Assembly (NCBI GenBank): GCA_032358165.1
Contig: JAALGY010000019.1
Location: 1,302,001 to 1,366,000 of the forward strand
DNA length: 64,000 nucleotides
DNA from: Diplosphaera chodatii
Taxonomy: Eukaryota; Chlorophyta; Trebouxiophyceae; Prasiolales; Stichococcaceae
Direction: 5' to 3'
This document shows positions 12,401 to 23,603 of the stretch, one piece after another. A model generated the notes under the pieces. That model saw nothing but the letters and a program-made list of their open reading frames with translations, had not been told where the DNA came from and did not search any database. Every line of letters starts with the position of its first letter. Within the stretch, counting starts at the first letter, position 1. Both the position numbers and the translations under genes were made by a program.

Positions 12401-12915
12401 CTGACTGGACCTGCTCGCACTCACTCGGGTGCAGATCTGCGTCTACTTCAGTCCCCAATATGCCAGCAGTGGCGACAGCATTCATGCACTTGGTGCTAAG
12501 ACTGACACAAGCGTCATAGATTAGTGAGCAACTGGGACCACACTTGCTGTGCAGGGAGCCTGGCTGTGCCATGCTTCAGAGCAAGCGGGAAGCGCGGGGT
12601 ACCCGCTATGTGGCCCTGGGCATCGAGCCGGATGCAGCGCTTTTCGAGTTCGGCGACGATGCTTCTGCGACGCTTGCAATGCCAACCACGATGCCTGGTG
12701 CAGCAAAGGCATTGCTGCTGGATGGGCAGCAGCAGACAGAGCAGCCACAGCAAGCAGCGGCAGGCTGCAACAATGCACCTGTCATACCAGCCTCCCCCGT
12801 GTGCTGCTCACCACCGACTATGGCACCCGGCAGATGGGGTGTGGTGCATGTAGCTGCAGAGCCTGAGGTACCACACAGGTACAAGGCAGAGCCCGCATTG
12901 CCAAGAGAGTATTAG
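9429..12915 (+). CDS. PWWP-PHD-adenine methyltransferase-CW chromatin protein
   Basis: Fourteen-exon model in which every junction keeps phase: 9429-9725, 9811-9886, 9971-10057, 10204-10345, 10464-10611, 10759-10950, 10981-11061, 11171-11302, 11464-11550, 11632-11667, 11792-11964, 12065-12211, 12330-12428, 12555-12915. It encodes about 685 residues. A basic N-terminus (QPRKRKRVLR) precedes a PWWP domain at about 118-178: GSRLWAKLRGSCAWPAVMWS, later VLVRCYGEHSSMWVSPEAL. A PHD finger spans about 245-290: CGVC, CRSC, FHTLC, WLCPSC. A Dam-like N6-adenine methyltransferase domain spans about 340-485: KGLLDPCTNSKMAPN, then SNSWKGYHVLLNPEFSQQ, LLIVRNSTDTKYYQRLQPYP and WGVVIFCIA. A CW zinc finger follows at about 532-575: WVQCSACSKWRIL, DWTC, GEPGC. 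The catalytic motif usually reads NPPY/F; here it is NPEF. Inferred role: a nuclear protein that reads histone methylation and either methylates DNA adenine or is a catalytically altered derivative. The exact start is uncertain. Confidence 0.85.
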
Positions 12916-13701
12916 CAGGCAGCCTGTTCAGGGCAGCTGGTGACCGCTGCAGCAAGCAGCACTGCTGCATTAGGATGGCATCGATGCCACACGCAGCGTC
13001 AGATGCTGGTCAGTCAGCAGCGCAGACGCTCCCTGGCTGCACACCGCCTTGGCCACCTGCAGCGTCAGCTGTAGGCCATAATGCGCCCTCACGTCGCTGC
13101 TGTCGTGTGCGTACAGTAGTCCGGCACGTGGTGTGCGGCAGCTCTTGGAGCTGCTGCACCACAATAGGCAAACAACGGCACAGCTGAGCAAACTTTGTCT
13201 TGACCTGGGGGAACAGTCTACGCAGCATGGGCACATGGACCAGACCGGGCGGTAATTGCTGTGAGCAGCGCTGCATAAGCTGATGCTCGTGACCCTGATG
13301 ATCAGACGGCACTTGCCTCGGTTGCACTGCAAGTTGTTCTGTGCGCCAAGGCTTCGATGCCATTGAGCAGCATATGGTGCACTGCTATGCTAGCAGTGCC
13401 ATCGAATAATACGCTCACTCTTCGCAGATGCTCATACAGCACGTATGCTTTGAAGAAAATGTTTGCAGCGGTTCCATGGTTCCACCTCATCCGGGCATTT
13501 GGTGCTGCACTGAGCCGCATGCAGCGTCCTTGCCAGCAGCACTGCATCATCCAGGCACCATCCACAACTCGCTGGCCCATGCTGCAAGCCTCCACATAGG
13601 TCAAGAAGATGCTCCCTCTAAAATCCGCCGCCACCCGACTCATTTGCCTTCTGCTGAAATCTCTGCACATGTTCCGGACAGACACCTCGGGCGTGTGAGC
13701 A
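12916..13701. other. Convergent 3' region, no clear gene
   Basis: Lies between the 3' ends of the chromatin gene and TIM8. Minus-strand open stretches (12970-13332 and 13302-13715) contain helical-looking segments such as GLVHVPMLRRLFPQVK, but no family, start or consistent splicing could be found. The TIM8 last exon could also use an acceptor 9 nt further in and read into this region. Probably long 3' UTRs. Confidence 0.4.
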
Positions 13702-14209
13702 CTAGGTGATGTCACCAGCTGAGGGTGACAGCTGAGGGGATGCGACTATGCCCTGCTGCTGCATGGTCAAACACTGCACAGTACCTGCATGATAAGCTGT
13801 GTTGTCTCCAGGAACCGCTTTGCACAGTTCTCAAAGCATGCCGTCTCGCGCGAGCTGAGGTAGTTGCCTGGACTGCCCATGCACTTGTCCCAGCATGTCT
13901 GCGCCAGGTAAGCGGGATGTTAGGAGCACGATGAACGCAGGTTCTGGGCCAGCGCTCATTGCATACGGTGCATTTTTTTACCCTGCCGCGACATGATTGC
14001 ATGCCCCACCTCCGTCAACTTTGCCACAGTCTGCTGTAATTGTGCACGCGCTTGTTCCTGCAGTCCAGTGCTGATGAGTTTGTAAATCAGAGGGATCTCG
14101 ACAACATGCACTACACGCTTAACCTGCATGCTTGCGGACGCAGCGCAAGCGTCCGTACCTGCATGAGAAACTGTTGCAACTGCGGGGAGACCTTCTGCTC
14201 ATCTGCCAT
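13702..14209 (-). CDS. TIM8: Mitochondrial intermembrane-space chaperone Tim8
   Basis: Small Tim chaperone. It escorts hydrophobic inner-membrane precursors across the mitochondrial intermembrane space, normally as a hexamer with Tim13. Four tiny exons join in perfect phase: 14209-14159 (MADEQKVSPQLQQFLMQ), 14057-14010 (EQARAQLQQTVAKLTE), 13898-13785 and 13731-13702. The protein is 80 residues, normal for the family. The twin CX3C motif is CWDKC (residues 35-39) and CFENC (54-58), with 14 residues between the pairs, the Tim8 spacing. These cysteines form two intramolecular disulfides after Mia40-dependent import. The last exon adds LSPSAGDIT. The alternative AG at 13723 would give a longer tail, so the final nine residues are the least certain part. 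It lies downstream of accA on the same strand, with no sign of co-transcription. Confidence 0.92.
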
Positions 14210-14888
14210 TGCTAAATGTCAGGCGGAGCTGCGTGAGGAAGCCAGCTGCTGATGTTCTTAACGACTTCTCAATGCGACTGCCAGGAATGCTGCTGGGCAA
14301 ACAGAAAGGTAATCCTAAGATTTAGCAGCGGGTGAGCAGAAACACCGAACGACTGTTCACAGAGTGCTTTCGCCGCTGCAGGCGATGGTTTGTATGTGCA
14401 TTTGTGGGTAGTGCACCTTGGCACGGCTAAACATGCATAGCTGGGTCACTGCAGGGCGTGCTGTTGTGGTTGCCGCAAACCTGCAATGCATTGCAGCCTG
14501 CAATGCTGCTGCGAGTGCTGCCAGTTTGCCTGGCTTGTGCAAGCTGGTACCCAGAGCCATGCCTCATAGATTATAACACCAGAAGCGCTGTGAGCACAGC
14601 ACATATCATAGATGTCATGGCTTGCATGCATCTTTTATCAGGGCAACCCTCTCTCAACACTGCGCACTTATCAGCTGTGCATCTCATCATATACACTGAA
14701 GGGCAACAGTAACTCACAATCAGCAGTCGGACATCTTCCTGCGCATCTGATGTCTAACAACAGCAGTGTTGCACGTTCGTCGGCTCTGACAGCCGCACGT
14801 CATGCCAAGATGCGCCTGCTTGCATTAGTATCAGAAGTGATTTCCATTTCCAACTCACTCGCTGCCCTCTGGAAGAAGCCGCCACCCT
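14210..14888. other. Intergenic region between accA and TIM8
   Basis: About 680 bases between two same-strand genes. It should contain the accA 3' UTR and the TIM8 promoter. Only short overlapping open frames on both strands were seen, none with a recognisable domain. Confidence 0.5.
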
Positions 14889-17800
14889 CTATGCTTCGGT
14901 GTCGGCTGTCTGGTAGTCGCTCTCGTTTGATGCACCGTTGGGACTCAACTCCGTTTGCTGTGGTGCAGAGAAAGTCTGTCCTAAATGATCACGCTGTGCG
15001 ACACATACCCAATGCACTGCCCCTCTACTCTGCCATGCTACATCCGTAAATGGTGTGCAGATGCAATCTTGATCATGCATGCAAAGGCGCACCACTGTGC
15101 TGACATCCACCTCAACCGGCTTGTCGTCGGCTGTCGTGTCGATCGTGTCTGCCTCCTCCTTCTCATACGCAAGCTCCATCATGCCCAGTGCAGCCTCCAT
15201 GACACCTGAGCAGAGCAGCGCATCCCCAGTGGGCACCCTGCTGTGATAGGCGCACGCAGCACTTCCGTGCTCACGCTTTGCAACCAGAAGAACGGATGGC
15301 TCAGTGGCTGGAAGCACGCAGCCAGCGCCCACCAGAGCGCAGCAGGCCGGGCGGCTGCAGGGGGCGCATGAGCCACTGGTCCTTGCCCTCCAGCGACTTC
15401 TCCCACCGGTCATCGGCGTCTGCCGCCGCCTCGATGGCCGCCGCCTCGCCCTGGTTCAGCGCCCATGTGCCCGCCTTCGTCCGCACGCCCTCGGCCTGCG
15501 GCCACCGCCCGCACGCACATCAGCACCTGGCTGGTCCTGGACGTGTGCTGCTGCTGGGCAGGGCCTGACTGTCGTATGCCCAGGTCTGCCACATTGACAG
15601 CTCTACGCTGCTCATGCTTCCGCAGCCCATCACACGCTTCCAGATGTTCAGCGCTGGACGTGACTGCCGCTAGCGCCCGCCACTCAACGCAGGTGAAGCA
15701 CGTGCATGGACAGCCAAACCAGGCAGCAACTGTCCTGTCGGCCGTATCGGGTCCGCTGACAAAAGTTTGCTGGGTGGTCGGTTTTGAACCTTCAGCTGCA
15801 GAGTGTGCCGTTGACAACCACGACCTGCAGCTTTGAATGTCAATGCACTACACTCACATTGGCGCGCTCCTCGCGCGCTTCCCGCCAGTTGCCGCCCACC
15901 ACGGGGTAGTCCGCGTAGTCACCCAGCTTCCGGAACTTGGCATACCGGTCCAGTTTGATCTCCTCCTCCGACATCTCAGAGTACCTGCAGTACAGGGTGC
16001 ACGGACGATGATGTTACGATGATCCACTACAGAGGATGTGTATGCAAGACGAAGGAGCGGGTCAATCCAGACGGCCACGCTGCGTGTTCTGTACAGCATG
16101 GTACTTTGCATGCTGTGGTTGCTATTATGCATAAGATGGCTCACTCGGCCCAGAGGTCAGTGATGGCTGTCTTGATAGCGGGAAAGGCGGCCATGGGGTC
16201 AGCGTGCGCGCCGCCCGACGGCTCGGGAATGATGCCGTCCATCACGCCAAAGTTCACCAGCGCCTTGCTGGTGATCTTCAGTGCCTCTGTCGCCTGTCAC
16301 GACACCAGCAACACGTCCGTACTGCTGCTGTTGCAGGACGTCAACACAGTGTCACACCTGGGCGCCGTCTGGTCTGCACCACATATGCCCAGCTGCAACC
16401 ACAGAGGCTATGTCACTCAAGGTCTGCTCCACAGGCAACCCACATACCGTCGCTGCCTTGTCTCGTGACTTCCACAGGATTGCTGCGCACGCCTCTGGGC
16501 TGGCCACATAGTAGACTGCGTGCTCCAGAATGAGCGACCTGCAAAAAAAGTGATGGAAAGTCGACATTTACGACCCCATATCGCGAGACTCATCGGTAAA
16601 ACCTATGGCTCAGCTTGCGGTGGCTATTGAGCAGCACCGAGCGAGCGCTGCGGTGCCACATGCGGCACAAGCTAGCAATCTCAGCCCACCTGTTTGAACA
16701 GCCTATGGCCAGCGCGCCGCCTGATCCCCCCTCGCCGATGACAATGCTGAAGATGGGCACCCGGAAGCCAAACATCTCCCGCAGGTTCACTGCAATCGCC
16801 TCGCCCTGCAGCAATCACCAGCGCTTGCATCCGGGCAGTGCACAGTATCCGCACACAGCATGGTGCCCCTCTTGCAGAGCTGACATATGTTGACTTCCTC
16901 CTGATAAGAGTCCATCTTGACTCGCACGCGTGAATGGCTGTCACTCAGTGCACCTGGCCCAGCTCCTCTGCATTCTTGCCCGCATACGCGCCCGGAGTGT
17001 CCACGAAGGTGATGATGGGGAAGCCAAACTTGTCGGCGTGGCGCATGAAGCGCAGCGCTTTGCGGTAGCCGTTGGGCTGCGGCATGCCGAAGTTCCGGTG
17101 GATGTTCTCCTGCAGTGGTGCAAGTCATCAACACTAATCAATGAAGTCCTTCCGCCCCCCGGAGGGACTCTTTGACCTTAGTGCACCGGTAGTGCACGCT
17201 GCTTGGCGCCGTGCATACAGGACAGCTTGATCGGGCGTACCTTTGTGTTGCGCCCCTTCTGCTGCCCAATCATCATGTATGACACGCCATTGATAGAGCC
17301 AATACCCGCAACCATTGCTGGGTCGTCCAGGCCTGTGTAGCAGTGCGCGGGGTTGTAAGGTACCCGTCATGCCTTCCCCTTCAGGTATGTGGCCGATCGG
17401 GCTGTTGGGCATCTGTCGCAGCAGGGATGCCTCACAACATGTACGCTTCTGTACCAGCACGCACCTGCACGGTCGCCATGCAGCTCGACGAATTTGTCAG
17501 TGATGTTGAGCGCAATATCCAGGAATGTGGGCCGATTGGGGTGGCGGGCCACATGCAGCTGCTGTACCGGCGTCAGCCGGTTGTATGTGTCCGTCCGAAG
17601 CTGCAGCAGCATGTTACCCCCGTGAGCACGTTGCCATGCAAGGTCGAAGCTGTACGATGCTGCGGATTACTCAATGATCAGACCGTTCTGCCACCTATCG
17701 CCTCAGAAACCATGCGCATGCATGTGGACAGGCAAGGCATGCCGTGCTGTGCACCAGCTGGTGGGCAAACACCAGCGATCGCAGGGCACAGCCTCGTACC

Positions 17801-18307
17801 TGGGCTGCCCGGCCCTCCAGCTCTTTGATTTGCTCAGAGACGTCCACGCCATTGTCCTCTGCCACTTTCCGCACCTGAATAGGGCGCGCATGCACAGATG
17901 AGGCCAAGGGCCACCAGTCCATGAATGGCGTTCACACCCCTCGTGCATGCCGTCCTCAACAGCAGGATATATGCTGTTAAAACGCTGTGCGTGCTGCTGA
18001 CCTCCTTGATGCGATTGTCCAGCTCCACAAGAGGCTTCTCAAAGTCGAGCACGGCTGTGTTCTCTGCCTTCTCTGCAACGGGACCAAAGCGCGAGAGCAT
18101 GGTCTGCAGCCATTCTCGCCCTCCCCGCCGCTCCTGCTTCGGGGTGTCCGGCGGGTCTGGCGCACCCTTGTTGGCTTGCACAGCGATCTGGCGAGCTGGG
18201 CACCGGCTCGGCTGCGACTGTAGAGGCCTCTGCTGCTGTCTGAACAGGCTGACGTGGCCCCCGAGATGGGTCTGCGCAAATGACATGCCGCTGCGCCGCG
18301 GCTGCAC
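14889..18307 (-). CDS. accA: Acetyl-CoA carboxylase alpha-carboxyltransferase, plastid
   Basis: Alpha subunit of the carboxyltransferase of the prokaryotic-type acetyl-CoA carboxylase. With the beta subunit it moves CO2 from carboxybiotin to acetyl-CoA to make malonyl-CoA, the first committed step of plastid fatty-acid synthesis. The N-terminus ([10 protein letters not shown]..., rich in Arg/Gln/Ser) looks like a chloroplast transit peptide. The mature part begins near [18 protein letters not shown]. Core exons show [49 protein letters not shown] followed by VDTPGAYAG, and [20 protein letters not shown], which form the acyl-CoA/carboxybiotin site. Past the bacterial-like end ([18 protein letters not shown]) three further exons join in phase: [20 protein letters not shown] (about 15410-15485), [19 protein letters not shown], and a last exon ending DYQTADTEA at 14889. 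Plant and algal alpha-CTs carry such C-terminal extensions. The start is at 18307 or at the next Met (18286). Confidence 0.9.
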
Positions 18308-18707
18308 GCCAACGATCGCTCACTTGCGCATTGACGGACAGATAAAGGCTGGGCTCTGGGCGCCGAGCTGCTCGTCGCTGCTGCCGATCGTGCGCACAAC
18401 GGCGGTCAGGTGCTACTGACACTGCTTGCCGATGGCTGATCAGTATCGGAGCCTGCAGAGCTGCGCAGCAAGCCAACACACTGCCCAAGAACTCACCGGC
18501 GGTGGTGCATGCTGAGTCATTGATAGGCGGAATGCATGGTCCTCATGCCCGATCACCTCGGAAGGGCACTGCTGACTGGAATTTACAGTAGCCCCCTAAG
18601 TACTGGCAGCAGTGATGGCAGCCACATCCTGGCAAGCTGCAGGTCTCATGCCATCAGCAAACAGTGAGTGAGACCTGCGTCGACGTGTTGACAAACGGTC
18701 ATCGGAC
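18308..18707. promoter_or_regulatory. Divergent intergenic region: accA / small organellar gene
   Basis: A 400-base head-to-head spacer that should hold both promoters. A minus-strand open stretch (18596-18841) is the antisense of the neighbouring gene's 5' end. No specific motif was identified. Confidence 0.45.
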
Positions 18708-19148
18708 GTGATGATCGCCGCGCCGCTGGCGGCAGCCGGCTCTAAGGCCGTGTGCAGCAGCTGCAGAGCGCGGAGCGGCAGCCTCAGCATGCTGGCAACA
18801 CGCCGAGTTCTGACGCCGCTGACTGCACGCCGGCTCAGCACGCAGATTACGGCAGCCGCAGCGGAGAAGCCACAGACGGAAGACGGCGTGAAGTCAAAGA
18901 TCTATGAGATCCTTACAGACTCGAAGCCAATGACTTCGGCGGAGATTTGGACAGAGGCAGAGAAGAAGGGCGTGCGCAGCAAGCGGCACATGAAAATAAT
19001 ATTGCAGGACCTACGGCAGCGGGGTTGGGTTGTGACCAAGCCCGGCGCGGTCGCGACAGCCAAGAAGGACAAGGCGTTCCGCTACGAGCTCAGCGAGAAG
19101 ACGCTTTCTAGCCCGCGGTACAAGGGCCCACAGCCTGCTGGCGCGTGA
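18708..19148 (+). CDS. Small organelle-targeted protein, winged-helix-like
   Basis: Intronless 146-residue frame in an otherwise intron-rich region. The N-terminal 45 residues are Ala/Arg/Ser/Leu-rich without acidic residues (SLSMLATRRVLTPLTARRLS), as in mitochondrial or plastid presequences. The mature part reads KSKIYEILTDSKPMTSAEIW, then KKGVRSKRHMKIILQDLRQR and GWVVTKPG, a helix-turn-helix-strand pattern like a small winged-helix or ribosome-associated domain. The C-terminus is Lys-rich and ends YKGPQPAGA. I do not recognise the family with certainty. A plant-type mitochondrial ribosomal or nucleic-acid-binding protein is possible but unproven. A TGTAA follows 281 nt after the stop. The start Met is the first of several in frame. 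Confidence 0.75.
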   Translation: MMIAAPLAAAGSKAVCSSCRARSGSLSMLATRRVLTPLTARRLSTQITAAAAEKPQTEDGVKSKIYEILTDSKPMTSAEIWTEAEKKGVRSKRHMKIILQDLRQRGWVVTKPGAVATAKKDKAFRYELSEKTLSSPRYKGPQPAGA

Positions 19149-19569
19149 GACACGGGCCTCAGTGAGTGCACAGCATGGCGGTTTCAGACTGGCACAGCCA
19201 GCGGCCTGGGACAGGGCATCATGAACTGGCCAACGGCAGTCCTCGCCACAGCGGGAGCACCCAGCAGATGCGGGGCGGCATGGAGTGAACCATGCCATTT
19301 ATGTTGCAGAGATCTAAGGCTGCAGGAGTTGAAGACCGAATATGGCAAGCTGCCCTTGGTTTCACACGATGCTCATCACACTCAAATCAATTTTGGGCAC
19401 TCAGAACTCACGGTCTTTGTCAGTCAAGTGTAAAGTGACAAGCAATGCCAGTGCAGTCTTATTGAAGTTTCACTCTCCCAACGTATTTCGTGCAACCACC
19501 TCCGGCTAGATACTCACTCCTCAACATGTGGCCACATCATGCGGCTCTAATGGCAAAGGTAATCGCTGG
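19149..19569. other. 3' region between convergent genes
   Basis: Convergent spacer between the small organellar gene (plus) and the cryptochrome gene (minus). It includes the TGTAA at 19429. No further gene seen. Confidence 0.5.
19429..19433 (+). promoter_or_regulatory. Candidate TGTAA polyadenylation signal
   Basis: TGTAA, the usual chlorophyte poly(A) signal, 281 nt after the stop of the 18708-19148 gene. Short motif, so position and orientation are its only support. Confidence 0.45.
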
Positions 19570-22500
19570 TCATTTGCTGAGGAATGACTCGATGTTCTGC
19601 TGCCCAGCCTGCCCGACGTCACGTAGTGGCGGGACTGTGAACACCCGCATGCGCTGCCCATCATGCGCTACAGTGGCGCCCTGGAACATAAACACAACCC
19701 GCACGTCAAAGGAGAAGCCAGCCAGTAGGCAACAGACGTGGGCTGTCATTTCCACAAATATATGCTGCCCATACCATCTAAACACCTAGCCCGTGCACAT
19801 TGAAACCGAACCTTGGGCACAGTGATCAGGTCGTAGCCAGCGTCATTGCTGCACGTCTTAGCATGCTTGCGCCTGGCTCGCACAATGGCCGCCTGATTTT
19901 GCTGGCGCAGCCACTGTACCACCAGCCAACCAGACACACATCAGGGCTTTGTCCCAAGCATGTTGCCAGCTTACACTGGTGCAAGCCCACATGCTTGTGC
20001 GCCTTATCCCGCCACATTGTGGTGTATTCTGTGCAATGATAGTGATGCACAGTGAGCAGAGATACCTTCATGTCAGTGGTGATGATGCGGTGCGGGTATG
20101 TCTGGCCGAGCACCACGCCAGCCTGCTGCAGGGTGGCCTCGGGCGCTGTCCAGGGGGCGTGGATGTACTTGGTCGGCAGCTCCTTCAGCTCTGGCACCCA
20201 CTCGCGTGTGAATGCGCCTTTGGGGTCCTGCTCAGGACACGGCATGATGTTTGCTTATCAGCACATCGCTCGTCCTGACTGATGTCTGCAGACCGCCACC
20301 ACAACCTGTGTGCCACTGCAATGTGCACAGCTATATTTCCAACACTTTCCCGCCGCGATGAATCCTCACCTGGCCCTTGCTGGTAGGCTGCAGTGTAAAG
20401 TTCCATTGGTCCAGGCCGCTCTTGCCCGCATTCTGCCACATCATGGAGTTGATCGCCAGGTCGCCATCCACCTGAGCATCGGGAAGTGGACAATTGCTTG
20501 ACCAGCAGGATGGCCAGACAGAGCCATGCATAGCTGCAACTGCCAGTTACAAGCTCATGCACGTAGTCTTCTACAAACGCAGCCACAGTCATGTCTTTGT
20601 CTGTTTGAACGCAGATGTAACACTGCTGTATGATGCTCTGATATGCTTGCAGTGCGTGCACATCTCCAGCGCACCAGGGTGTCGTGGTACCAGCGTGCGC
20701 CCTCGACCCACGAGATGTTCAGGTACTCAGTCAGGAAGCAGGCGGTCACCATGCGCAACGACTGCATGGCAGGAGAAGATTCAAGGTTGTAGATTGCACG
20801 CAGGGAGCCGGAAGACGAGCAGAGGTAAGCAACAACACTTGCTGATGATGGTCACCTTTTTGCTCTGGAGTACTGCACAGGGCATGCAACGCCTGACGCA
20901 GCAGTGGAGGCATGGAGGCAGCAGTGTACCAAGGGAAGGAAAGAGCAGGAGAAACCTGCTGCATCCAGCCCGTGGCCCACAGCTGGCGCATGCCAGCATC
21001 CACCAGCGGGAAGCCGGTCTGTCCTCGCTGCCACGCCCGCAGCATGGCGGCATCATCCCGCCAATCCTAGGCAGTGTAGATTTCAGGTTGAGGGGCCATG
21101 GCTCAGTATATGCCAAGTTCAACAGGCTGGAATTTCCTGGTGGTGATGCAACGAACAGATGACGTGCAGGCATGTAGCAGTGCTTGGCAAGGCCTGATCG
21201 CCAGCAGTCCGCCAGCTGTCACGTCTGTCACCAATGTCGCTTGGGTGCCGCTGCACCTGGTCTGCATAGTGCGGCCGCATTGGCTCGCTGGGCATGTGTG
21301 GCCAGTGATGCAGCAGCCAGTAGGACAGGTCGCGCCACACCAGCCGCCGCATGAAGGTCTTGCTGATGCTCGAGCCACCCTTCTGATTTGCGCGGTCCAG
21401 CACCAGGCGTGGGCTGCAGGCAAAGTTGCAATTGCGTTCCGCATAGTGACAGACGAACTGTGGCAGCTTGTTGCTTGACAGCAATGGCAGCGGGATGGCA
21501 GCTGCAGCGCGTAGCAGAACTGCAGTGACAGGCCGCCCTGGGCTGCGCAGCTGACCTGAGCTGGCCGAAGTGGATGTAGGGCGACAAGCGGGACACCGCC
21601 CGTGCATCCGCAAACTGCCGCTGGGCTTCGTAGTTGCTGAAGCCTGCATGGCCACATATGTACCACACATGACACTTATAGTGCTACAGCAGGTTTGGCA
21701 GCCGCAAATGGTACAGACTTGGAACTCTGCTGCTGAGCATGCACCGCGCAGCAATGCTGTGAGCTGCAGACGGCTGCTTCAGTTATGCAATCAACGCACC
21801 TATCTCTAGGAAGTCGTCCAGCGCTGCCAATCCGTCCCGCTCACTGGGCTTCCAAGCGGACATGACGCCGGAGCCCCAGTCGATCGGCGAGCCGTCCCTC
21901 CGCCGGGGCATCGCGGCCAAGCCCAGCTGCTCGAGGGCTTCTCCGCCAGCTGCCTTGGCAGGCGGCAGCTGGGAGACTGGCAGTGCCTCGGGTGCTGGCA
22001 GCGGCTTGCGCAGCTTTGGCAGCCGTCTGCAGGCCCTGTATCGAACCAGAGCAGAGAGTATCAAAAGCATGTGGTGGTGTGTTTATAGCGCTGGGCAACC
22101 CAGCACCCAGACCTGTTTGCTGGGCTGACGCTGCGCTCTGCTGCACTAACATGCAGCAGCACTCGGTGTGCACAGGCCGACCTGTCGAAGGGCGTGAGCG
22201 TGCCGAAGTGGCCGCACCAGCGCCCCATGTCCACCCGCACCTCCCCCGGCTCCCGCATCAGCAGCGTACCGAACGATTGCACCTGCCACATGCACAAGGG
22301 TGTTGCATGACGAGAGACAGACCCGGATGTTAGCGAAGTTGAAGGTCCGCAGTCATGGGAACGCCATGCATGAGGCGGCAGCCCCACTACTGCAGGACCA
22401 TGGTGACAATGGTGTGACAACCGTCAAATATAGCAAGACAGCTGGACAATAGCAGACCCTTGAAGCAGTCACCGCACCTGGAGGCCAGCTGCCTCCAGTC

Positions 22501-23513
22501 CCTGCTGGACAGCCTCGTCTCGTGCCTGCAGTGCATCGGCACCCGCATTATTGTAGCTGCCCTGCCATGGCTGGTGGTCGAGGATCTCCTTGTTGGGTGA
22601 CGGATAAGTGTCGGCCCGGCAATCAGGTCGGCCATACCAGTGCACTACGCACCTGCATGGCAGGTTCGTGCTGCCGGCTGTAGAACACTGCCGCAACTCC
22701 AAGCGCCGCTGCCACCTGCTTGACTGCATCCAGATATGGACCCCGCCTGCATCAGTTGAGGTTGTCATCGCCATGGGTCTCAACACAGTAGTCCAGTGGA
22801 CTACAAGGGGAGCTGCTAAGGGGCTGTATCTAGAAAGCAGTCAGTCGCAATGGGCTCGCCTGAACACGATGCCGGCGCCGGGCCCAAAGCGCTGCTGCAG
22901 GTCAGCATCCAGGCCTGCCAGCGCATGGTGCATCCACAGCCGGCAGGCTGCGCCCGGTCGCCAGGACGTCCCTGCACCATGACGAGAGGAAGAAACTCGA
23001 CTGCTGCCATGCACAGCATGCTAATTGCCCTAGCTGTGGCCATGTGAGGTCCACAGGACACTTGTCTACACGCTGGCAGTGGTGGCATCTACAGCTGAAG
23101 AGGCGCATGCCACGGGAACGCACCTGTTGCGGGGTCGTCTCCATCTTCGTCTGGCGAGTGCACATACAGAAAGGCCAGCTGTCCGCCGCCAGCCCTGGCG
23201 TCACGCGCCGCAGCTACCAGCGTCTCGTTATCGTGCAGCCTCAGGTCCTGTGACATCACCACAACTGGGGTCTGTATGATGTTCCGTGGTCCTGATGAGG
23301 CAGCAAGCAGAGCAGGGCAACGCTGTGGTACTCAGCTTGTTTCGGAGTACCAAAAACCTTGATGAAAGGTAAAGCCAAGGGCGGCACCTGGCGCAGCCAT
23401 ACAAGCACGTTGCCACCACTGCTGCGGCTGCTGTCAGCGTGCCTGCGCCGCTTTTTGGCTGGTGCTGGCCTGCAGCACAGAGCGCAAGAAGCTCCCAACC
23501 GAACAGCAAACAT
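19570..23513 (-). CDS. Cryptochrome/photolyase family flavoprotein
   Basis: Blue-light photoreceptor or DNA photolyase with an N-terminal Rossmann (antenna) domain and a C-terminal FAD domain. Exon 1 (23513-23388) encodes 42 residues ending [10 protein letters not shown]. Exon 2 starts at 23247 with [18 protein letters not shown], the standard family opening. Later exons: [98 protein letters not shown] and [20 protein letters not shown], then [15 protein letters not shown]. These form the FAD pocket and its conserved Trp/Asn residues. A basic exon ([18 protein letters not shown], about 19805-19890) and a tail exon follow to the stop at 19570. The [13 protein letters not shown] region differs from the plant CRY, (6-4) and DASH versions I know, so subfamily and activity (repair or signalling) are left open. 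Exon borders in the middle are approximate. Confidence 0.85.
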
Positions 23514-23603
23514 GATCGAACATCATGGTGACGACCTGTGCACAAGGTGCTCGTCGGTAGCACCTGGCGACTCACGGAATCTGCACAAGGCAGAGCAATG
23601 TAA

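Noticed and set aside
12970..13680. Possible extra minus-strand gene downstream of TIM8
   Set aside because: Some helical stretches look protein-like, but no family, start or consistent exon phases could be found. Long 3' UTRs explain the region as well.
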